62,431 bases of DNA, from assembly GCA_002317355.1 (NCBI GenBank), contig DCJC01000034.1, positions 1-62,431 of the forward strand. Reading direction: 5' to 3'. Each line of letters starts with the position of its first letter. The stretch's first letter is position 1. Shown here one piece after another: positions 24,859 through 33,769 of this stretch. The DNA is from Prevotellaceae bacterium UBA1710. GTDB lineage: Bacteria; Bacteroidota; Bacteroidia; Bacteroidales; Bacteroidaceae. A program made the position numbers and the translations under genes. The notes beneath the pieces were generated by a model. It was not told the origin of the DNA. It ran no database searches and saw nothing but the letters and a program-made list of their open reading frames with translations.

Positions 24859-25839
24859 CTATTTCAGAGGGATATACCCGCTTTCAGTAATTATTGGAGC
24901 AGCATTCGACGTTGTCAGGTAATCATATATCTTATGGGCAAGGGAATTGCTTGGTTCATCAGCCCTGATAGCTGTATAAATCTCAGAAATGAATGGATAT
25001 GAACCATTACTGATATTATCAGGAGAGATACCATTTATTTTAATTGCCGAAACGCCATTTTGATAATTTGCAGCCATGATGTTATAGTAATAATATGGTG
25101 AATATGAAATACCATTGACATCAAAGCGAAGTTGGAAATATGGACCAGACATACCATGAGTGATCAGCTCTTCGCTTTTGATCATATCAAGTCCTTCCAT
25201 GACCATTGTTTCCATCTTTTCCTGACTTCCTGAATTAGCATCACGTATGTATGCATTAATTGGGGCATCATTACCTCCTACCTCTTTCCAGTTGGTTATC
25301 TCTCCTGTATAAATCTTTCGGATTTGTTCTACAGTAAGATCTTTCACGATATTCTGAGAGTTTACGATGAATGCAAATGCATCTTTAGCGATTGGCTTTT
25401 GCAAAAGTTTCACGTTTTTCTGCTGAGCCAATTCATTTTCATCTCTTGAAGAATATCTCGAAGCAATAATCAGGTCAACATTACCTTCAATAAGATTAGT
25501 GTATGACCCATGTGTAGTACTACAATTTAATTTCTTATCAAGTAAAGCCTTTTGTTCTTCTGAAATATTGCATTTTGAATAATCCAATCTTGCATACATA
25601 ATTCCATCCAGAAACTGATTTTCCCACCATGTATATGGAATTTTAAGCAAATGGCTTGTAAGAATTGTTGTCAAAGGTTGGGTGGATGTAGAACAATCCA
25701 TTACGGGCAAGTTCTCAATAGAAACCTCGCCAATCGTGTCTTTGATGTCACCTTCCTCATTCTTGTCACATGCCATAAAAGCCAGTAGTGACAACAACCC
25801 CAGAAAGAATATTTTCTTCATTCGCATATAATGCATCAA
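24859..25839 (-). CDS. Phosphate-binding-protein-like lipoprotein
   Basis: A 326-residue substrate-binding protein of the PstS/PBP type-2 superfamily. The signal is lipoprotein-like (MKKIFFLGLLSLLAFMACDK, cysteine just before DK). The true start may be the internal methionine at 25821. The fold is suggested by HGSYTNLIEGNVDLIIASRY and by the PstS-typical sequence FIVNSQNIVKDLTVEQIRKIYTGEITNWKEVGG, followed by RDANSGSQEKMETMV. No ABC transporter genes are adjacent, so it is not part of a complete Pst system here. The ligand is unconfirmed. It could bind phosphate or serve in signalling. It is followed by repeats and preceded by an SGNH hydrolase gene 23 nt upstream. Confidence 0.8.
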   Translation of the reverse strand: MMHYMRMKKIFFLGLLSLLAFMACDKNEEGDIKDTIGEVSIENLPVMDCSTSTQPLTTILTSHLLKIPYTWWENQFLDGIMYARLDYSKCNISEEQKALLDKKLNCSTTHGSYTNLIEGNVDLIIASRYSSRDENELAQQKNVKLLQKPIAKDAFAFIVNSQNIVKDLTVEQIRKIYTGEITNWKEVGGNDAPINAYIRDANSGSQEKMETMVMEGLDMIKSEELITHGMSGPYFQLRFDVNGISYSPYYYYNIMAANYQNGVSAIKINGISPDNISNGSYPFISEIYTAIRADEPSNSLAHKIYDYLTTSNAAPIITESGYIPLK

Positions 25840-25862
25840 AACAGTTTTAATAAATCAGCTGT

Positions 25863-26576
25863 CTATTTCTTCAGGAACTCAACCACCTGATCAGCGAATG
25901 CCTTCATACCAGCGATGGATGGATGTCCCCATTGCTTGTCGATGTCGTGGAGGTCAAGACAAGGAACATCATAATGATTACAAATAGTGTGTACTGACTC
26001 GTTGATCTCGTCTTTCAGTTCGCTATTGAGAATGAAGACGATGCGAGCCTTAGGATAGTTGCCCTTGAGGTCGTAAAGCAGTTTTGCCATAGCAGGACGG
26101 AAAGAATAGAGTTGTTTCTCTGACCAGTTGCCGAATACATAGTCACCGATAGGAGCACCTGCCCAACTATCGTTTGTAGCACCACATACGAGTATTACAT
26201 CAGGATTTCCAAGCCAGTTGCTACGGTTGATGAATGCACGATCAGAGTAGTCTGCATGAGGCTTGCCTTCTGCAGGACGATAGCCGGTACAGCATATTGT
26301 AGCACCAGAATACGCATTGTTGCGCTCCAGTTTAGCACCAAGGCGCTCAATAACCTGATACCACCATGTCTGCTCCACTTTCCTTACATCATTGCCTTTC
26401 TGGGCAGACTTATGACCTTCTGGGAAGTACCAGATAGCATTAGTATCAGGAACAACACATCCATCGAATGTGGAATAGCTATCGCCAAGGATGGAATAGC
26501 GTAGAGTGTCGGCATCACCAGCACTTGCCATAAGTGCAAAGATGCACAGAGTGAAAGATAAAATTATTCTTTTCAT
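25863..26576 (-). CDS. Secreted SGNH/GDSL hydrolase
   Basis: A 237-residue exported esterase or acylhydrolase. Signal peptide 1-19 (ends ASA). Block I is GDSYSTF with the nucleophilic serine, block III is ILVCGATNDS and block V is WGHPSIAGMKAFADQV with the catalytic histidine. Such enzymes deacetylate sugars or lipids. The extended loop after block I (VVPDTNAIWYFPEGHKSA) is typical of the Bacteroidales subgroup. It probably shares a transcript with the downstream binding-protein gene, although a functional link is not evident. Confidence 0.85.
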   Translation of the reverse strand: MKRIILSFTLCIFALMASAGDADTLRYSILGDSYSTFDGCVVPDTNAIWYFPEGHKSAQKGNDVRKVEQTWWYQVIERLGAKLERNNAYSGATICCTGYRPAEGKPHADYSDRAFINRSNWLGNPDVILVCGATNDSWAGAPIGDYVFGNWSEKQLYSFRPAMAKLLYDLKGNYPKARIVFILNSELKDEINESVHTICNHYDVPCLDLHDIDKQWGHPSIAGMKAFADQVVEFLKK

Positions 26577-26614
26577 TATTATTATGAATTAGTTTATAGA
26601 CTAAAGTTTGATAT

Positions 26615-26748
26615 GGAGAAAGTAAATTGGAAGTAAATTATATCAGTAAATTATGGAGGTGGCATCCGCCACTTGGAAATTATCAAGATTAATTTTTAAT
26701 TCTAAGATCAGTAATTTACTGATATGATTTACTTCCAATTTACTTTCC
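26615..26748. repeat. 134-bp inverted repeat overlapping the wbqC-like stop codon
   Basis: Arms of about 38 bp (GGAGAAAGTAAATTGG... and its complement) flank a centre that contains a GTGGC/GCCAC hairpin. The arms contain repeated AGTAAATT units. The right end runs into the last codons of the WbqC gene. It may serve as its terminator. Confidence 0.7.
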
Positions 26749-27324
26749 AGACCCATTTCCTCTTTTTAATCCATGCAGGTAAAGTATGGCTTCTGGCCCC
26801 ATGTTGAAGAGCAAATCGAGTATGCTGAGATCAGGCAAGAAACCATGACGTGCCTGGAAAACTTGATAGTAAGGCTTACAATCAGCTTTCTGATTCAAAT
26901 CTATGGTAGAGCCTTGATAGCTATCGGTCAGTTGAATATCCTTGCGCAGATCGAGCAATTCGCACATCTTATGGGTTATCTCAAGATTATAGTCGAAGAG
27001 AGAATCCCATTTCTTTTCGAAGAAAGGCGCGATGTCATCAGCATAATACTCGAAGAAAGGCGATGAGCCGTATGCAGAAGAGAGTGCCTGCCAATGCAGA
27101 TGTCGCCAGTTGTTATGGTCGGAGATATGGATGTCGCGTATGCTTCCTGAACCATTAACTGGTACAGAGAGCGTCTGCACACCATTGGCAGTAGCAATAC
27201 GGCAACGAGTACGAACAGTTTGCTTCTGAAAGTTCTCGTGAGCCTCTATGAACACAGGTTCCGTAGTACGAGCAAGTTGTTCGTACCACGAAATAGGTCC
27301 AAAGAATGTTGTTGATAGTACCAT
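26740..27324 (-). CDS. WbqC-family protein
   Basis: A 194-residue soluble protein of the WbqC-like family, which is linked to surface-polysaccharide or aminotransfer pathways but has no firmly known reaction. Typical features are the N-terminal LSTTFFGPISWYEQL, the YQKQ-like NFQKQTVRTRCRI, LSVPVNG and HWQALSSAYGSSPFFEYYADDI. From memory, in other Bacteroidales this gene often follows lepB. Here it is 5.5 kb away on the other strand. The C-terminal codons and stop lie inside an inverted-repeat element, so the end of the protein may have been altered by it. Confidence 0.85.
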   Translation of the reverse strand: MVLSTTFFGPISWYEQLARTTEPVFIEAHENFQKQTVRTRCRIATANGVQTLSVPVNGSGSIRDIHISDHNNWRHLHWQALSSAYGSSPFFEYYADDIAPFFEKKWDSLFDYNLEITHKMCELLDLRKDIQLTDSYQGSTIDLNQKADCKPYYQVFQARHGFLPDLSILDLLFNMGPEAILYLHGLKRGNGSGK

Positions 27325-27473
27325 AAAAATTAAAAGACCCTCTAAATCCCCCTTAAAGGGGGACTTGGTTCGTGGTGGAAAGCCTCCCTTTAAGGGAGGT
27401 TGGGAGGGTCTACTTTAAGAAGAACTTTTTTTATCGTGATGGAAAGCCTCCCTTTAAGGGAGGTTGGGAGGGT
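27325..27473. repeat. Duplicated palindrome-bearing segment
   Basis: A segment of about 44 bp containing CCTCCCTTTAAGGGAGG and GGGAGGGTCTA occurs twice in direct orientation (starting near 27372 and 27434). A further CCCCCTTAAAGGGGG palindrome precedes it. It fills the gap after the RNA helicase gene, and the second copy reaches its stop codon. Confidence 0.7.
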
Positions 27474-29453
27474 CTATTTCTTTCTTGGTTTTCTGCGTGC
27501 CCAACCTTCTTCTGAGAAATCTGGCTCTGCAGTATTCTTATTGCCTCGTCTGCGACTCTGGTCATCATTCTTCTTGAAGAACTGACGCCAATCGCCAGTC
27601 TCAGGCATTCCTGCTACATCAGAGTCGAAATCCTTACGAGGGTTATTGCGCTTGCTCTTCTTCTCATAACGAGAGAAATCGCTTTCCTTGCGTGAGTCAT
27701 CCTTACGGCCACGAGAAGAACGACCACGACCTTCATCATCCCTACGGCCACGGCCTTCAGAATCGCCCTTGCGACCACGACCACGGCCACCAGCAGATGG
27801 TTTTCCATCAGGACGATCCTCATTACATCTTACCTGACGACCTTTGTAGAATGTGCCATCGAGAGCTGCCATCACCTTCTTTGCATCACGCTCAGGAACC
27901 TCGATGAAAGAGAAACCTGACATGAGGTCGATGTGACCTACCTCCTGACGACCCTGTACGTGACGATTAACGAACTGCATTACCTCACCTGGATAGAATC
28001 CATGATCCTTACCGAGATTGATGAAGAGACGAGTATAGCCCTTCTGAACGGTACGTGGTTCCTTTGGTTCTCTTGAGCCTCTTGAAGATCTTGAGTTTTC
28101 AGATGTGCGCTCCTTACGGCTAACTGGCTTCTCGATCTCAGGAGCATTAGCATAATACTCAAGGAAACGTCCGAACTCACGGCTTACCATCTTCTTAAGG
28201 ATATCCTCCTTGTCAACATACTCGAAGTGTCGGCGTACCTCTGCCATGAAAGGCTCAATCTGCTCCTCGATGACATCAACCTTCTCTATCTCGTCGATAG
28301 CACGGAAGAGCTGCTTTGTGCAGATTTCCTGAGGAGTAGGAAGAGTACCATCAACGAACTCCTTACCAATCTGCTTCTCCACCGCACGAATCTTATGCTT
28401 CTCACGAGTGTGGATGATAGCGATGGAAGTTCCCTTCTTACCAGCACGACCTGTACGACCAGAGCGATGGGTATAAGAAGCGATATCATCAGGCATAGCA
28501 TAATTGATGACGTGAGTGAGATCATCAACATCAAGTCCACGTGCAGCCACATCGGTAGCCACAAGAATCTGAGTGAGGTGATTACGGAACTTCTGCATGG
28601 TGAGGTCACGCTGCTGCTGACTAAGGTCACCATGAAGTGATTCTGCGTTGTAGCCATCGTGAATAAGGTGATCAGCCACCTCCTGTGTCTCTGCCTTTGT
28701 GCGACAGAACACGATAGCATAGATGCGAGGATAGAAGTCAACAACTCGCTTGAGGGCAAGATACTTATCCTTGGCATTAACGAGATAATAGATGTGGTTT
28801 ACATTCTCTGAACCCTCGTTACGTGAACCCACAACAATCTCCTCATAGTCGCGAAGATACTGCTTTGCCACACGCTCCACCTCTCTTGACATTGTTGCAG
28901 AGAAAAGAAGTGTGGTATGCTGCTCAGGTATAGACTCAAATATCTCGTTGATACTTTCAGAGAAACCCATGTTGAGCATCTCGTCAGCCTCATCAAGCAC
29001 AATCTTACGAACATTCTCCAACTTGGCATAGCCACGGTTCTTCAGGTCGATAAGACGACCAGGAGTAGCCACGATGATCTGAGCACCATGCTTGAGTTCA
29101 TGACGCTGGTTCTCTATGGATGTACCACCATAAACAGCACTGATGTGCAATCCCTTGGTGAACTTTGCGAAATCCTTCATATCATCTGCAATCTGCAGAC
29201 AAAGCTCACGTGTTGGAGCCACAACAACAGCCTGTGTGGCACGACTTGATGTATCAATACTCTGGATGAGTGGAATACCGAATGCAGCGGTTTTACCAGT
29301 ACCTGTCTGAGCAAGTGCAATGAGATCTGAGTTCTCTCTCTCTAAAAGGAACGGTATTGTCTTCTCCTGCACAGGCATTGGCTGTGCGAAACCAAGTTCC
29401 TCAATGGCGCGACGTATTTCCTCACGAACGCCAAGTTCTTCGAATGTCTTCAA
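27474..29453 (-). CDS. DEAD-box RNA helicase with RNA-binding and basic tail
   Basis: A 659-residue ATP-dependent RNA helicase of the DeaD/CsdA group, acting in ribosome assembly and cold adaptation. In order: Q motif region, Walker A AQTGTGKTAAFG (K54), PTRELCLQ, TPGRLIDL, DEADEMLNMGF, SATMSREVE and HRSGRTGRAGKKG. These are followed by a DbpA-type RNA-binding domain (about residues 470-550, INLGKDHGFYPGEV) and a low-complexity tail rich in Arg, Gly, Asp and Lys (about 555-659). The tail is typical of cold-shock helicases. Its leader (29454-29601) carries an 8-nt-period TTCGA array. The promoter is divergent from the M16 peptidase gene. Confidence 0.93.
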   Translation of the reverse strand: MKTFEELGVREEIRRAIEELGFAQPMPVQEKTIPFLLERENSDLIALAQTGTGKTAAFGIPLIQSIDTSSRATQAVVVAPTRELCLQIADDMKDFAKFTKGLHISAVYGGTSIENQRHELKHGAQIIVATPGRLIDLKNRGYAKLENVRKIVLDEADEMLNMGFSESINEIFESIPEQHTTLLFSATMSREVERVAKQYLRDYEEIVVGSRNEGSENVNHIYYLVNAKDKYLALKRVVDFYPRIYAIVFCRTKAETQEVADHLIHDGYNAESLHGDLSQQQRDLTMQKFRNHLTQILVATDVAARGLDVDDLTHVINYAMPDDIASYTHRSGRTGRAGKKGTSIAIIHTREKHKIRAVEKQIGKEFVDGTLPTPQEICTKQLFRAIDEIEKVDVIEEQIEPFMAEVRRHFEYVDKEDILKKMVSREFGRFLEYYANAPEIEKPVSRKERTSENSRSSRGSREPKEPRTVQKGYTRLFINLGKDHGFYPGEVMQFVNRHVQGRQEVGHIDLMSGFSFIEVPERDAKKVMAALDGTFYKGRQVRCNEDRPDGKPSAGGRGRGRKGDSEGRGRRDDEGRGRSSRGRKDDSRKESDFSRYEKKSKRNNPRKDFDSDVAGMPETGDWRQFFKKNDDQSRRRGNKNTAEPDFSEEGWARRKPRKK

Positions 29454-29489
29454 TTAAATGATGATTTTTTTGATTGATAATAATGATGA

Positions 29490-29575
29490 TTCGAAATTTC
29501 GAGATTAATCTAATTATCGAGACTTCGAGTTTCCGATTTTTCGGATTATCGAGATTTCGAATATCGGGTGCACGA
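29490..29575. repeat. 8-nt-period TTCGA array in the helicase leader
   Basis: TTCGA-like cores lie at 29490, 29498, 29516, 29524, 29532, 29540, 29548 and 29556, an 8-nt grid with one slip. The array lies between the helicase promoter and its start codon and so would be transcribed as its 5' leader. Confidence 0.75.
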
Positions 29576-29601
29576 GCGCGCACGTCTCTGATTTCCGAGT
29601 G

Positions 29602-29660
29602 CAAAGTTAATAAAAATAGGTGGAAAAATTTGTCAAATTCGGAATTTTTGCATACTTTTG
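29602..29660. promoter_or_regulatory. Divergent promoters, helicase (-) and M16 peptidase (+)
   Basis: Minus strand: TAACTTTG (29602-29609) for the helicase. Plus strand: TTTG (29629-29632), 20 bp, TACTTTTG (29653-29660) for the peptidase. The two overlap within 60 bp, so they may influence each other. Confidence 0.7.
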
Positions 29661-29704
29661 CATCAATAATTCCATTATATGGATGGCAAAGCCCATATTT
29701 TTCA

Positions 29705-30940
29705 ATGAATTACAACACACATACTCTAAATAACGGACTCAGAATAATCCACCTTCCCGCTCAAGGGGAGGTGGTTTATTGCGGTTATGCCATAGGCGCA
29801 GGAACAAGTGATGAGCTTCCTGGAGAGGAAGGCTTGGCCCATTTCTGCGAGCACATGACCTTCAAGGGTTCCGAGAAATACTCATCCCTTCAAGTCATCA
29901 ACACGCTGGAACGTGTGGGTGGCGAACTCAATGCCTTCACGACAAAAGAAGACACCTTCTACTATTCAGCAATCCTTCGCCAGCACTTCGACAAGGCTAT
30001 CAAGTTGCTTACGGATATCGTCTTCCACAGCACCTATCCACAGCATGAGATAGACAAGGAGATGGAAGTGGTATGCGATGAGATAGAAAGCTATCGCGAT
30101 TCTCCTGCCGAACTCATCTATGACGAGTTCGAGAACCGTATCTTCAGCGACCACCCTCTCGGCCATAACGTACTTGGCGACAAGGATACCGTCAGGGGTT
30201 TCAAATCAGAGGATTGCAAGCGCTTCACACAAAGACTCTATCGTCCTAACAATGCAGTTTTTTATGTCAATGGCGATATTGACTTCAAGCAGTTGGTAAA
30301 GAAGCTTGAGGCACTTTCCAACAGCAAGGAAACAAGCGAGATAACACGTTGCGACAAGAGCTTTGAAGGCATAAAGGATTCTCTCAAAGGCAAGAGGGAA
30401 AATGATGACGAGCAGCAGACGCATCAGGCTCATGTAATGATCGGTACCGCCTTTGGCAAAGACCTTGAGAAATGGCGCATTCCATTGTATCTCACGAACA
30501 ACATCCTGGGAGGCCCAAGCATGAACTCACGCCTCAACCTTTCACTACGTGAAAAGAGAGGCCTTGTCTATACCGTAGAAAGCGTGATGACCACCTACAA
30601 GGAATCTGTACTCTGGACGGTATATTTCGGTTGTGACCCACACGATGTGAACCGCTGTCTGAGATTAGTAAAAGGGCAGTTGGCAAAGCTCAAGAGCGCC
30701 CCACTCTCCCCTACCGCACTCGCTAATGCGAAGAAGCAGATCAAGGGGCAGATAGCGCTGGCATCCGAGAACCGCGAGAACTATGCCATTTCTATGGCAA
30801 AGCAGTATCTGCACAAAAACACGCTCAAGGACAACGATAAGCTCTTCAAGCAGATAGATGCCGTCACGACAGAGGAAATCTACGCATTGGCAAACGACAT
30901 CCTCAATGAGGAACGCCTGTTCACACTTGTTTTTTGCTAA
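29705..30940 (+). CDS. M16-family zinc peptidase
   Basis: A 411-residue zinc metallopeptidase of the pitrilysin family (PqqL/processing-peptidase type). The inverted zinc motif H46-F-C-E49-H50 is present (GLAHFCEHMTFKGS), with the distal glutamate in a helix about 75 residues later (EMEVVCDEIESY). The C-terminal inactive-type repeat includes LREKRGLVYTVES. No signal peptide is seen from this start, so a cytoplasmic location is likely. The frame is open upstream to 29474, but the promoter at 29629-29660 and the conserved N-terminus put the start at 29705. Its usual role is degradation of peptides and small proteins. Confidence 0.9.
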   Translation: MNYNTHTLNNGLRIIHLPAQGEVVYCGYAIGAGTSDELPGEEGLAHFCEHMTFKGSEKYSSLQVINTLERVGGELNAFTTKEDTFYYSAILRQHFDKAIKLLTDIVFHSTYPQHEIDKEMEVVCDEIESYRDSPAELIYDEFENRIFSDHPLGHNVLGDKDTVRGFKSEDCKRFTQRLYRPNNAVFYVNGDIDFKQLVKKLEALSNSKETSEITRCDKSFEGIKDSLKGKRENDDEQQTHQAHVMIGTAFGKDLEKWRIPLYLTNNILGGPSMNSRLNLSLREKRGLVYTVESVMTTYKESVLWTVYFGCDPHDVNRCLRLVKGQLAKLKSAPLSPTALANAKKQIKGQIALASENRENYAISMAKQYLHKNTLKDNDKLFKQIDAVTTEEIYALANDILNEERLFTLVFC

Positions 30941-31008
30941 AAAACAGACTTTTTGGAAAATGTTGCTAAATAATTGAAGTAAAAAAATGTTTTTCGGAAA
31001 ATATTTGC

Positions 31009-31016
31009 TAAATTTG
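31009..31016 (+). promoter_or_regulatory. Promoter of glsA-glsB, nearly leaderless
   Basis: TAAATTTG ends 8 nt before the glsA ATG. No good -33 word is seen at the standard distance. Confidence 0.6.
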
Positions 31017-31024
31017 CATCCCAA

Positions 31025-31852
31025 ATGGCAGTAATTACAGAACATACTTTAGATATCGAAAAGGTGCTTGCCTCAAAAATAGGCGACAAAATGAAGTTCA
31101 TTCCAAAATTCCTTGTGAATTGGCTCAGCAGAACAATACATCAGGATCAGTTGAATGATATCATCTGGACCTACAGAGACCGCACCGGTTCGCACTGGCT
31201 GGAAGGCTGTCTGGAATATCTGGATGTAAAGCTAAAGATTGAAGGGCTTGAGAATCTACCCGCAAAGGATGATCCAAAACGCTATACATTTGCAAGCAAC
31301 CACCCGTTAGGAGGTGTTGACGGCATAGCGCTGGGAATGATACTCGGAAAGCAATACGATGACAACATCCGACTTATCGTCAATGACATTCTCATGCACC
31401 TACCGGGGCTCGCTCCCCTTTGCGTACCCGTAAACACTACTACAAAAAAAGAAAGAGGATTCACCTCAGTAGTGGAAAACGGATTTTCAAGCGATAAGCA
31501 CATCATGATATTCCCAGCAGGTTTATGTTCACGCAAGATCGATGGCAAGATACAAGACCTTGAATGGAAAAAGACATTCATATCCAAGAGTGTCGAAAAC
31601 CAGCGAGATATCATTCCTATCCATTTCGAAGGTCAGAACTCGAATAAATTCTATCGCATAGCAAACATCTGCAAAGCCCTCAAACTCAAGCTAAATATAG
31701 CAATGCTCTACCTCCCAGACGAAGTATTCAAGAGCCAGCATAAGACATTTACCATAAAGATTGGCAAGCCAATTCCATGGCAGACTTTCGACAAAAGCAT
31801 GAAGCATAGGGAGTGGGCACAATGGGTAAGGAAGCAGGTATATGAACTATAA
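31025..31852 (+). CDS. glsA: Lysophospholipid-type O-acyltransferase (glycine lipid synthesis)
   Basis: A 275-residue membrane-associated PlsC-type acyltransferase, the probable second enzyme of glycine-lipid synthesis. It would O-acylate the N-acyl-3-hydroxy-acyl-glycine made by GlsB. The acyltransferase box is FASNHPLGGVDGIALG, with H93 and D99. The spacing is HX5D rather than the classical HX4D, which seems normal for this Bacteroidales branch. A second box is IMIFPAGLCSRK. It is directly followed by the N-acyltransferase gene, as in the Bacteroides thetaiotaomicron pair that makes glycine lipids. The assignment rests on this pairing and general resemblance. Confidence 0.78.
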   Translation: MAVITEHTLDIEKVLASKIGDKMKFIPKFLVNWLSRTIHQDQLNDIIWTYRDRTGSHWLEGCLEYLDVKLKIEGLENLPAKDDPKRYTFASNHPLGGVDGIALGMILGKQYDDNIRLIVNDILMHLPGLAPLCVPVNTTTKKERGFTSVVENGFSSDKHIMIFPAGLCSRKIDGKIQDLEWKKTFISKSVENQRDIIPIHFEGQNSNKFYRIANICKALKLKLNIAMLYLPDEVFKSQHKTFTIKIGKPIPWQTFDKSMKHREWAQWVRKQVYEL

Positions 31853-31901
31853 AGTTCATAATGCCCTAAAACCTAAACACTGAAAAAGAATACGACAAAC
31901 A

Positions 31902-32900
31902 ATGAAGGAAGAAGAAATAATCCAACCGATACCTAAAGAGGTTCTTCTCAGCGAGCTGACTCCTGAGAAGCAGCTTCGCATGACCAACAAGAGCAACAAC
32001 GAGATCTACATCGTTACAGCTCACGACTCCCCTAATGTTATGCAAGAGATAGGCCGTCTCAGAGAGATTGCCTTCCGTACTGCTGGTGGTGGTACCGGCA
32101 AGAGCGTTGACATTGACGAGTTCGACACTTGCGAGAACTGCTATAAGCAGCTTATCGTATGGAATCCGGATGAGCAGGAAATCATCGGTGGCTACAGATA
32201 CCTTATGGGTGACGAATGGGAATATGACGAGAAAGGTCAGCCTATACTCGCCACAAGCCACATGTTCCATTTCTCTGAGAAATTCATCAAGGAATATGCT
32301 CATCAGACCATAGAGCTCGGTCGTTCATGGGTTACCGTAGAATACCAAAGTTCAAAGATGGGTGCTAAGAGCCTTTTCGCGCTCGATAACCTTTGGGATG
32401 GTCTTGGTGCACTTACCGTCATCAATCCAAACATGAAGTACTACTTCGGTAAGATGACTATGTATCCAAGCTATATTCGTGTTGGTCGTGACCTCATCCT
32501 TTACTTCCTCAAGAAGCATTTTGATGATAAGGAAGGTCTTATCACCCCTATCAAGCCTCTTCAGCTCGAGACACCGATCGAGGAGCTTTCACAGGTGTTC
32601 TGCGGACGTGACTTCAAGGAAGACTACCGCATTCTTAATGGCGGTATTCGTGCTCTCGGCTTCAACATCCCACCATTGGTTAATGCCTACATGAACCTCA
32701 GCCCTACTATGAAGCTCTTCGGAACTGCCATCAACTACGGCTTCGGAGATGTAGAGGAAACCGGTATTCTTATTGCCGTGGATGAGATTCTCGAAAGCAA
32801 GCGTGTTCGCCACATCGAGTCTTTCGTCAAGGAACATCCAGAAGCGATGTGGATAACAAGTGGAGCAAGCAAGGTGGTCTATAAGGACAAGACCTGCTAA
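31902..32900 (+). CDS. glsB: GNAT-type N-acyltransferase (glycine lipid synthesis)
   Basis: A 332-residue OlsB-like enzyme of the GNAT superfamily that would transfer a 3-hydroxy-acyl chain from acyl-ACP to the amino group of glycine. Typical features are MQEIGRLREIAFRTAGGGTG, DEFDTCENCYKQLIVWNPD, IIGGYRYLMGDE and IELGRSWVTVEYQ. The C-terminal extension of about 110 residues is longer than in OlsB of proteobacteria. It lies 49 nt after glsA on the same transcript. Products of this pathway (glycine lipids, commendamide-like N-acyl glycines) are known from gut Bacteroides and interact with the host. The substrate amino acid here is inferred. Confidence 0.8.
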   Translation: MKEEEIIQPIPKEVLLSELTPEKQLRMTNKSNNEIYIVTAHDSPNVMQEIGRLREIAFRTAGGGTGKSVDIDEFDTCENCYKQLIVWNPDEQEIIGGYRYLMGDEWEYDEKGQPILATSHMFHFSEKFIKEYAHQTIELGRSWVTVEYQSSKMGAKSLFALDNLWDGLGALTVINPNMKYYFGKMTMYPSYIRVGRDLILYFLKKHFDDKEGLITPIKPLQLETPIEELSQVFCGRDFKEDYRILNGGIRALGFNIPPLVNAYMNLSPTMKLFGTAINYGFGDVEETGILIAVDEILESKRVRHIESFVKEHPEAMWITSGASKVVYKDKTC

Positions 32901-33014
32901 TGTTATTGTTACGCAAGACTTTCCTGAGTCTTACCAAAAACCGAAAAATAGAACAATAATGCCTTTGTGAAGCCCTAAAAACCCCAAAAAACATCCTATT
33001 CTTAGGTAAGAGTT

Positions 33015-33058
33015 ACATAAGACTCACATAAGAGTCACATAGGAACTACATAGGAGGC
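33015..33058. repeat. 11-nt-period ACATARGA array
   Basis: ACATA cores start at 33015, 33026, 33037 and 33048, exactly 11 nt apart. It lies in the gap after glsB (32901-33136), which otherwise shows no gene. Confidence 0.75.
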
Positions 33059-33136
33059 AGGACTTTAGTACGGGAAAATAGAACAATTTCTTATAGTAAA
33101 TGGCACTTTAGAAAAATAATATCCATTAGCATTAGT

Positions 33137-33583
33137 ATGGGGAAATATCTATATTTCATTGTAATAGTAACATTACTACTTTCATGCAAATACTCTAAAG
33201 TGAATACATACTATTGCAAAGATTGCGATATTCATTTTTCTATAGAAGAAAAAGGTCAAGAAGATGTACTTATAGTCGAAAATTACGATTCAATCTTTTT
33301 TAGACCAGCACATGGAAACTATCTGGGAATATGCTTTTACATAACAGACAGTTTAAAAAACATATATATAGGACAGAATTTTCATGTATCCCACTATTCC
33401 GAAAAAAACTATAAAATAAAATTCATAGCAAAAGATCACGAAGGATTAGACGTTGACTATCCTCCTTTAGGGAAAAATTTCTGGGGATTTGAAGGCGGAT
33501 GTGACCAAGGAAATTACACTTTTGGAGTATTCCATAATTCAAAATACATTTTACCTTCATTAGAACCTTTGGAATGGAATTGA
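33137..33583 (+). CDS. Hypothetical lipoprotein
   Basis: A 148-residue protein with a lipoprotein signal (MGKYLYFIVIVTLLLSC, lipidated C17). The mature part is beta-rich and ends in a conserved-looking FWGFEGGCDQGNYTFGVF. No family is recognised. The DNA is visibly richer in A and T than its neighbours, with codons such as AAA, ATA and TTA, which suggests recent acquisition or weak selection. It is the first of three such genes between glsB and recO. Confidence 0.65.
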   Translation: MGKYLYFIVIVTLLLSCKYSKVNTYYCKDCDIHFSIEEKGQEDVLIVENYDSIFFRPAHGNYLGICFYITDSLKNIYIGQNFHVSHYSEKNYKIKFIAKDHEGLDVDYPPLGKNFWGFEGGCDQGNYTFGVFHNSKYILPSLEPLEWN

Positions 33584-33769
33584 CATTTGTCGTATTTTCT
33601 AATTCTGCTTCCACAAACAAATGGCAGAAAAACAACTAATGTTTTTCAAAAGAACAGAAGTTAATTGAAAGTCTATCTGGTTACTTAATCTGCATAACGC
33701 ATTCATTTCACTATGAACTCATAGACTTTACATACAACTAAATCCCACAATTATGAGGACAACAATAAT

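Noticed and set aside
29474..29704. Longer N-terminus for the M16 peptidase
   Set aside because: It covers the divergent promoters and the 8-nt array and has no family similarity.
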